64,000 nucleotides of DNA from Sporosarcina luteola. GTDB lineage: Bacteria > Bacillota > Bacilli > Bacillales_A > Planococcaceae. Below the pieces are notes generated by a model that was not told the origin of the DNA, did no database searches, and saw only the letters and a program-made list of their open reading frames with translations. Shown piece by piece: positions 57,166 through 64,000 of this stretch. Position 1 is the first letter of the stretch, and the number at the start of each line of letters is the position of its first letter. The position numbers were made by a program, and so were the translations under genes. The DNA lies in NCBI RefSeq assembly GCF_023715535.1, contig NZ_JAMBOI010000015.1:1-64000 (forward strand), read 5' to 3'.

Positions 57166-58581
57166 ATGGATAGATTGCATCCTGATTATAAAAAGACCGG
57201 AATGACGAAGGAGCAATTTTTTTATGCCTATAAAGAACTTGCGAAAACAGCGGAAAAGCATATTTTACTGGAAAGTGGGCGAACGGGTAAGCTATGCATC
57301 GCAGGTATTGATCCGCTTGTGACGTTGATAAGCAAGCAGCCTCAATCACTGAAGCTTGAATGGCGTGACGGGAAGAAGGAAGTGCGGGAAGGTGAACCGC
57401 TTGAGCAGTTAAACGAGTTCGTCGAATCGATGCAAATTGACAATGTGCCCGAGTTGCCGGACTTCCAAGGGGGAGCCATCGGGTTCGTCAGCTATGATTA
57501 CGCTCGTACATACGAACCGATTCCTCATATTGCTGTGGATGACCTCGAAACGCCGGACATTTTCTTCTACTTGTTTGACCGATGGGCCGTCCTCGATCTC
57601 GAAACCGAAACCGCCTATTTCATGACGCTGCCCGGACGAGGGTTGGATGCGTCAGAAGTGGAGAGGGAATGGATGGAGGCAGCGGAAGTTGGCATCGGGG
57701 AGCGTGTCCTCGCGCCGGCTAGTCGCACAATTGATTATACAAGACCTGAAAATGTGGAAGTTTCGGTAACCGGACCTCAATTCGAGCAGATGGTGCGCGA
57801 TGTGCAACGCTATATTGCGGATGGCGATGTCAATCAAGTCAACTTGACTGTCCGTCAATCGAAGAAGCTTTCCGCCGATCCGCTTTCGATGTATGCAGCA
57901 CTGCGATCTTTCAATCCATCGCCATATATGGCGTCGATCGGAGCAAAGGAGTTCGCTGTCGTTTCCGGCTCTCCTGAATTATTGCTGAAAAAACGCGGAA
58001 CGGACTTGAGTACTCGTCCGATCGGGGGAACGAGGCCGAGAGGAGCAACGGAAATCGAGGACGAAGCGTTCGAGATGGACTTGCTTTCAGATGAAAAGGA
58101 GAAAGGTGAGCATGTTATGCTTGTCGAACAGGAGCTTGAGGACTTCGGACAAATCTGCATTCCGGAAACGGTGGAAACGGATGAATTCATGGTCATTGAG
58201 CGTTATTCGCATGTTATGCATCTCGTTTCAAATGTAAAAGGGACGGCGGCTCCCGAACTATCGAACGCCGCTATCATCAGAGGAGTCTTCCCTGGAGGCT
58301 CGATCACCGGCTCGCCAAAGCTGCGCACGATGGAAATCATCGAGGAGTTGGAGCCGACGCGGAGAGGCTTATATACGGGGGCTATCGGTTGGATCGGCTT
58401 TAACGGTGACATGGATTTGAATATTGTCATCCGGACAGCGTATATAAAGGATGGAGTCGCTCATATCCAAGCGGGTGCCGGGCTTGTTGCGGACTCCGAT
58501 CCGAAAGCGGAATACGAGGAGTCGCTCAATAAGGCAAGGGCGCTCTGGCAGGCGAAGGAAATGGCCGAAGCGGCTGAATGA
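57166..58581 (+). CDS. pabB: Aminodeoxychorismate synthase component I (PabB), divergent
   Basis: A 471-residue chorismate-binding enzyme heading the folate genes; it should make 4-amino-4-deoxychorismate. Family blocks are clear: DFQGGAIGFVSYDYAR, VNQVNLTVRQ, NPSPYMA, SGSPELL, FPGGSITGSPK, EPTRRGLYTGAIGW, and QAGAGLVADS. Two sites differ: the usual DLxRNDLGR after EHVMLV is replaced by EQELEDFGQ (58126-58152), and the PIxGT loop reads PIGGT. The usual partner pabA is missing between pabB and pabC. The ATG at 57166 is eight bases after GGGGG; a start at 57145 is possible. A TrpE-like role is unlikely given the folate context. Confidence 0.85.
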   Translation: MDRLHPDYKKTGMTKEQFFYAYKELAKTAEKHILLESGRTGKLCIAGIDPLVTLISKQPQSLKLEWRDGKKEVREGEPLEQLNEFVESMQIDNVPELPDFQGGAIGFVSYDYARTYEPIPHIAVDDLETPDIFFYLFDRWAVLDLETETAYFMTLPGRGLDASEVEREWMEAAEVGIGERVLAPASRTIDYTRPENVEVSVTGPQFEQMVRDVQRYIADGDVNQVNLTVRQSKKLSADPLSMYAALRSFNPSPYMASIGAKEFAVVSGSPELLLKKRGTDLSTRPIGGTRPRGATEIEDEAFEMDLLSDEKEKGEHVMLVEQELEDFGQICIPETVETDEFMVIERYSHVMHLVSNVKGTAAPELSNAAIIRGVFPGGSITGSPKLRTMEIIEELEPTRRGLYTGAIGWIGFNGDMDLNIVIRTAYIKDGVAHIQAGAGLVADSDPKAEYEESLNKARALWQAKEMAEAAE

Positions 58582-58597
58582 AAGGAGGAACACCTCC

Positions 58598-59446
58598 ATG
58601 CTATGTTGGATGAACGGTGAATTTGAACAGGCGGAACAATTGCAGATATCCCCGTTCGATCACGGATTTCTCTATGGAGCAGGTTTTTTTGAGACGTTCC
58701 GTACATATGAAGGGCATGTGTTTCTATTCAAAGAGCATATGGAGCGGCTTCGCGCAGCATTGCGTGAATACCGGATTGCAATGCCTTATTCGGACGAGGA
58801 GATTTTGGAGGCGATCCGAGGGCTGCACGTCCGTTCGGGCGAACGAGACGGGTATTTCCGTCTGAATGTGTCGGCGGGTGTGCACGATATCGGCTTGGCT
58901 CCTTCCGAATACAAGTCGCCGAACGTCATCCTGTTCAGGAAAGACCTTGCGGTGGTGCCGCGGGGAACGGAAAAGAAGGCTGTATGGCTTGAGACGGAAA
59001 GAAATCTCCCCGAAAGCAGGATCCGCCACAAGTCGCATAACTTCCTGAACAATGTGCGCGGGCGATTGGAACTCCCTTCATTGAAGGAGTTGGAAGGGAT
59101 CTTCCTCACGGCATATGGCCATGTCGCTGAAGGTGTGACATCCAATGTGTTTTGGGTGAAGGATGGAGCATTATACACGCCGTCAACAGAGACGGGGATT
59201 CTGCCCGGTCTTACGCGGGGCTTTTTATTGAAGCTCGGAGAGGAAGCTGGCATGGATATACATATCGGGCTGTTTGCGAAAAGTGAAGTCGAGCAGGCGG
59301 ATGAAGTGTTCGTTTCGAACTCAATTCAAGAGCTCGTTCCTCTTTCTACTGTCGGCGAGCGGTCGATGCCTGGAGCTACAGGGGCTTATTATCAAAAATT
59401 GCATCGATTATACGTGTGGGCGATCGATCGAATGAAGGAAGGGTAA
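58598..59446 (+). CDS. pabC: 4-amino-4-deoxychorismate lyase
   Basis: It releases p-aminobenzoate from aminodeoxychorismate. A 282-residue fold-type IV PLP enzyme with cofactor lysine K145 in IRHKSHNFLNN, and FDHGFLYGAGFFET at the N-terminus. AAAGGAGG precedes the ATG at 58598, 16 bases after pabB; the open frame begins earlier inside pabB but is not coding there. Branched-chain aminotransferase-like activity is possible, but the context favours PabC. Confidence 0.93.
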   Translation: MLCWMNGEFEQAEQLQISPFDHGFLYGAGFFETFRTYEGHVFLFKEHMERLRAALREYRIAMPYSDEEILEAIRGLHVRSGERDGYFRLNVSAGVHDIGLAPSEYKSPNVILFRKDLAVVPRGTEKKAVWLETERNLPESRIRHKSHNFLNNVRGRLELPSLKELEGIFLTAYGHVAEGVTSNVFWVKDGALYTPSTETGILPGLTRGFLLKLGEEAGMDIHIGLFAKSEVEQADEVFVSNSIQELVPLSTVGERSMPGATGAYYQKLHRLYVWAIDRMKEG

Positions 59447-59450
59447 AGAC

Positions 59451-60305
59451 ATGGAATTATCAAAAGCGAAAGAGATATACCGTTTAGGGAACACCGAACT
59501 TGCTTTCAAAAAGGAGACGGCTGTCATGGGCATCTTGAATGTCACGCCGGACTCCTTCTCGGATGGAGGCAAATACGGGCAAATCGATGCAGCTTTGAAG
59601 CGAGCGGAAGAAATGCTCCGGGATGGAGCGAAAATCATCGATATTGGCGGCGAGTCGACCCGACCAGGCCATGCACCGGTCTCAATCGAATTGGAAATGG
59701 AGAGGACGGTACCGGTAATTGAGGCGTTGGTCCGGGAACTGGACTGTGTCATTTCAATTGATACGTATAAGGCGGACGTAGCGGAAGCCGCTTTGAAAGC
59801 CGGCGCTAAAATCGTGAATGATGTATGGGGCGCGAAACGTGAGCCGAGGATTGCAGAAGTGGCTGCGGCTCACGGAGCACCGATCATCCTTATGCATAAT
59901 CGGGAGTCAGCGGTTTACGAAGGTTCATTCATGGATGAAATGATTTCGGACTTGGAGGAAAGTGCAGCAATCGCGCGAAAGGCAGGAGTGCCGGAAAGCA
60001 ATATTTGGCTCGATCCGGGTATCGGCTTTGCGAAGGATACTAAACAGAATGTATTGGCGATGCAAGGGCTTCGCCGTATTTCGGATATGGGGTACCCGCT
60101 TCTGCTTGCGACATCCCGTAAACGAATGATCGGCAATATACTGAATCTGCCGGTCGACGAACGGATGGAAGGTACAGGCGCAACGGTTTGCTATGGCATC
60201 GAGCATGGATGTCATTTGGTTAGGGTGCATGACGTGAAGGAAATGTCGCGCATGGTAAGGATGATGGATGTGTTAGCGGGTAAGGCGGAAGTGCGAGTCG
60301 ACTGA
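59451..60305 (+). CDS. folP: Dihydropteroate synthase
   Basis: The sulfonamide target; it joins p-aminobenzoate to the pterin. 284 residues, TIM barrel. MGILNVTPDSFSDGG, DIGGESTRPGH, and the C-terminal ATSRKRMIG and EGTGATVCYGIEHG segments hold substrate-binding residues. It is named sul in B. subtilis. Four bases separate it from pabC. Confidence 0.96.
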   Translation: MELSKAKEIYRLGNTELAFKKETAVMGILNVTPDSFSDGGKYGQIDAALKRAEEMLRDGAKIIDIGGESTRPGHAPVSIELEMERTVPVIEALVRELDCVISIDTYKADVAEAALKAGAKIVNDVWGAKREPRIAEVAAAHGAPIILMHNRESAVYEGSFMDEMISDLEESAAIARKAGVPESNIWLDPGIGFAKDTKQNVLAMQGLRRISDMGYPLLLATSRKRMIGNILNLPVDERMEGTGATVCYGIEHGCHLVRVHDVKEMSRMVRMMDVLAGKAEVRVD

Positions 60306-60327
60306 TCGGGAATTGGAGGGTGCGAAG

Positions 60328-60696
60328 ATGGATTATATTCATTTGAATGAACTGGAGTTTTACGGTTTTCACGGCGTGTTGAAGGAAGAGACGGTGCTAG
60401 GGCAGCGTTTCCGGGTGAATGTATCGCTGGCGGTCGATTTGGCGGAAGCGGGTGCAACGGATGATTTGGAGAAGACGGTCAATTACGCAGAGGTGTTTGA
60501 AGTGTGCCGTTCTGTCGTCGAAGGGGAGCCGAGGAAACTGATCGAATCGGTCGCTGAGGAGATTTCCCGGCTCATTTTAGTGGGGTTCGCCGAGCAAGTC
60601 CGTGGCGTCCGTGTCGTCTTGATAAAACCTGATCCGCCGATCCGCGGACATTATGCTTCCGTGTCGGTGGAAATTACGAGAGGGCAATTCTCATGA
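60328..60696 (+). CDS. folB: Dihydroneopterin aldolase
   Basis: It splits dihydroneopterin to the hydroxymethyl pterin. 122 residues, tunnelling fold. FYGFHGVLKEE and the Glu/Lys active-site pair (EE near residue 22 and LIKPDPPIRG near residue 100) are visible. GGAGGGTGCG lies before the ATG at 60328. It overlaps folK by four bases. Confidence 0.95.
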   Translation: MDYIHLNELEFYGFHGVLKEETVLGQRFRVNVSLAVDLAEAGATDDLEKTVNYAEVFEVCRSVVEGEPRKLIESVAEEISRLILVGFAEQVRGVRVVLIKPDPPIRGHYASVSVEITRGQFS

Positions 60697-61196
60697 ACAT
60701 TGCATACCTCTCTATTGGATCCAATATCGGTGACAGGCTGCATCATCTGAAGGAGGCGGTCCGTGCACTTCATTCCCACGAAGGAATTGACGTGACGAAA
60801 ATATCTTCCATCTATGAGACTGCGCCCGTCGGTTATACGGAGCAGGCGGACTTTCTTAACTTGGCCGTCTCTATTGCGACTTCATTGGATCCGTTTGAAT
60901 TATTGGCAGCATGCCAACAGATTGAGAACGGGCTCGGCCGTGTACGTGAAATCAGATGGGGCCCACGGACTGTAGACCTTGACATTTTGCTGTATAATAA
61001 CGACAATATTGAAGCGGAGAATCTAATTGTGCCGCATCCGAGAATGGGTGAACGTGCATTTGTTCTCGTTCCTTTATTGGAAATCGCGCCTTCAATCTTA
61101 CATCCTGTGACGGGAACCCCGTTTGCAGTGGAAGCTCCTGATGAAGAGGGCGTTTTGCTTTGGAAGAAAGTTAAGGAAGTCGGGCAGTTGCTATGA
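60693..61196 (+). CDS. folK: 2-amino-4-hydroxy-6-hydroxymethyldihydropteridine pyrophosphokinase
   Basis: It activates the pterin for FolP. 167 residues; SIGSNIGDR, YETAPVG and RWGPRTVDLDILLY are the family signatures. Last gene of the folate run. The small HTH gene yazB that follows it in B. subtilis is absent: only 73 bases lie before dusB. Confidence 0.95.
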   Translation: MNIAYLSIGSNIGDRLHHLKEAVRALHSHEGIDVTKISSIYETAPVGYTEQADFLNLAVSIATSLDPFELLAACQQIENGLGRVREIRWGPRTVDLDILLYNNDNIEAENLIVPHPRMGERAFVLVPLLEIAPSILHPVTGTPFAVEAPDEEGVLLWKKVKEVGQLL

Positions 61197-61269
61197 TTCG
61201 GCGATTTTCCGGCTCTACCTATAAATAGTATGAAAACCGATCCGTGTAATTGGAGAAAGGAGAGAAGGA

Positions 61270-62292
61270 GTGAGTGATTTAATAGAGCGACCGTTTAAAA
61301 TCGGCAATATTACGATGGATAACCGGGTCGTGCTCGCCCCTATGGCAGGCATTTGCAACTCGGCGTTCCGTTTGACTGTGAAAGAATTCGGCGCGGGCCT
61401 TGTCTATGCTGAAATGATCAGCGATAAGGGGATTGTCTCAAAGAATAGTAAAACGCTGAACATGCTTTATATAGATGAACGTGAAAATCCGCTATCCCTG
61501 CAAATCTTCGGTGGTGAGAAGGAAACTCTCGTTGAGGCGGCGCGATATGTCGACCAGCATACGAATGCGGACATCATTGATATTAATATGGGCTGCCCTG
61601 TAAATAAGATCATCAAGTGCGAAGCTGGTGCCAAGTGGCTTCTCGATCCAGACAAGATCTATGAAATGGTGTCTGCGGTCGTCGAGGAAGTTGACAAGCC
61701 CGTCAGCGTCAAAATGAGGATCGGTTGGGACGATGCGCATATTCTTGGCGTCGAAAACGCACAAGCTGTCGAACGTGCAGGCGGCGCTGCGGTCGCCGTC
61801 CATGGACGTACCCGATTGCAGATGTATGAAGGAAAAGCGAACTGGGACGTCATTCGTCAGATGAAGGAGGCAGTCTCCATCCCGGTCATTGGCAACGGGG
61901 ACGTTGAAACTCCGCAAGATGCAAAAAGGATGCTGGAAGAAACGGGCGTGGACGGCGTCATGATCGGACGGGCGGCTCTCGGAAACCCTTGGATGATTTA
62001 CCGGACGGTGCGCTATCTTGAAACCGGCGAACTGATGGATGAGCCGAATGCCCGCGAGAAGATCGATGTATGCCTACTGCATTTCGAGCGGCTGATGGCG
62101 CTGAAGGGTGAACATGTTGCAGTCAGAGAAATGCGTAAACATGCTGCTTGGTATATGAAGGGCATTCGTGGCAATGCTAAGATTCGAAATGATATCAACG
62201 CAATGGAAACTGCCGGCGGATTGATCAGCTTGCTAAATCAGTTCGCGGAAGAGATGACGGAAAGAGAACAGTCTGCAGTCAGTGTCGGATAA
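61270..62292 (+). CDS. dusB: tRNA-dihydrouridine synthase DusB
   Basis: A flavin enzyme that reduces uridines in the tRNA D loop, 340 residues. NRVVLAPMAGICNSAFR, NMGCPVNKI with the catalytic Cys, and HGRTRLQMYEG, NGDVETPQDA and GRAALGNPW for FMN binding. GTG start with AAAGGAGAGAAGG upstream. It is yacF in B. subtilis. Confidence 0.95.
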   Translation: MSDLIERPFKIGNITMDNRVVLAPMAGICNSAFRLTVKEFGAGLVYAEMISDKGIVSKNSKTLNMLYIDERENPLSLQIFGGEKETLVEAARYVDQHTNADIIDINMGCPVNKIIKCEAGAKWLLDPDKIYEMVSAVVEEVDKPVSVKMRIGWDDAHILGVENAQAVERAGGAAVAVHGRTRLQMYEGKANWDVIRQMKEAVSIPVIGNGDVETPQDAKRMLEETGVDGVMIGRAALGNPWMIYRTVRYLETGELMDEPNAREKIDVCLLHFERLMALKGEHVAVREMRKHAAWYMKGIRGNAKIRNDINAMETAGGLISLLNQFAEEMTEREQSAVSVG

Positions 62293-62307
62293 TGCAGCAG
62301 CGATGCG

Positions 62308-62336
62308 GGCCGCCAATCTAGTGGCGGCTTTTTTTA
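62308..62336 (+). terminator. Terminator after dusB
   Basis: GGCCGCC pairs with GGCGGCT around AATCTAGT, followed by seven T. Confidence 0.87.
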
Positions 62337-62379
62337 CATAAAGAGTTTGTGTACAATAGGAGCATGCCATCCGGCGTGA

Positions 62380-63897
<1,518 letters not shown>

Positions 63898-63914
63898 TTA
63901 GATATAGATTGAGA

Positions 63915-63959
63915 AGCGCCGTGCAATCATGGTCAAAACAATGATTGCGCGGCTTTTCC
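63915..63959 (+). terminator. Terminator after lysS
   Basis: AGCCGCGCAATCAT on one strand matches the opposite arm AGCGCCGTGCAATCAT with small mismatches, followed by TTTTCC. The last 40 bases of the window hold nothing I can name. Confidence 0.8.
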
Positions 63960-64000
63960 TTTCTCTTTGAATCAAAAAGGAAACTTTTTCGAAATAAGTC

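Overview
The window is a stretch of chromosome next to the replication origin of a spore-forming Bacillales bacterium. It is most likely a member of the Planococcaceae close to Sporosarcina; the family assignment is an inference from protein resemblance and gene order, and no search was run. The spore genes (sspF, spoVG, fin, spoVT, yabP, yabQ, spoIIE) show that it sporulates. From the yaaO-like gene to lysS the order follows the well-known Bacillus subtilis order almost gene for gene, with a few losses and insertions.

Layout. Positions 1-570 hold the 3' end of a 23S rRNA gene, a 5S rRNA gene with its terminator, and a second, degenerate 5S copy carrying an insert that folds into two hairpins. 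A phased short-repeat array (640-851) and a small lipoprotein gene (862-1362, minus) follow. Positions 1641-6925 carry a two-component system and a three-gene ABC exporter that match lnrJKLMN (linearmycin resistance in B. subtilis) in order and lengths; the response regulator has a one-base frameshift. Positions 7025-14643 hold yaaO, tmk, darA, yaaR, holB, ricT, yabA, trmN6, yazA, rsmI and, on the minus strand, abrB. Positions 15156-32878 hold metG, tatD, yabE, rnmV, rsmA, veg, sspF, ispE, purR, ridA, spoVG, glmU, prs, ctc, pth, fin, mfd and spoVT.

Between spoVT and yabM there is an accessory insertion (about 33.0-39.7 kb). It contains an ECF sigma factor with its own ECF-type promoter, a membrane partner with a duplicated outer domain, a decayed Fic-family fragment, and a Fur-controlled siderophore uptake locus: FhuF-like reductase and ATPase on the minus strand, binding lipoprotein and a fused double permease on the plus strand. 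The conserved order then resumes with yabM, mazG, rqcP, yabP, yabQ, divIC, yabR, a DinB-family gene, tRNA-Met, spoIIE, tilS, hpt, ftsH, coaX, hslO, yacD, cysK, the folate genes pabB-pabC-folP-folB-folK, dusB and lysS. Genes expected from the B. subtilis order but not seen at their usual places are xpaC/yaaN, yabG, yabS/yabT, pabA and yazB.

Control signals that can be read include a sigma-A promoter with two Spo0A boxes in front of abrB, a sigma-H-like promoter for spoVG, a sigma-B promoter for ctc, a sigma-G promoter for spoVT, two Fur boxes, a PurR-like palindrome and many intrinsic terminators.

The most unusual structure is a set of five intergenic arrays in which a short core (8 bases in four of them) recurs at exactly 20 or 21 bp with otherwise variable DNA between. 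Two of them flank the DinB-family gene in opposite orientation. I do not recognise these from any named repeat class. Two longer imperfectly palindromic intergenic repeat families are also present.
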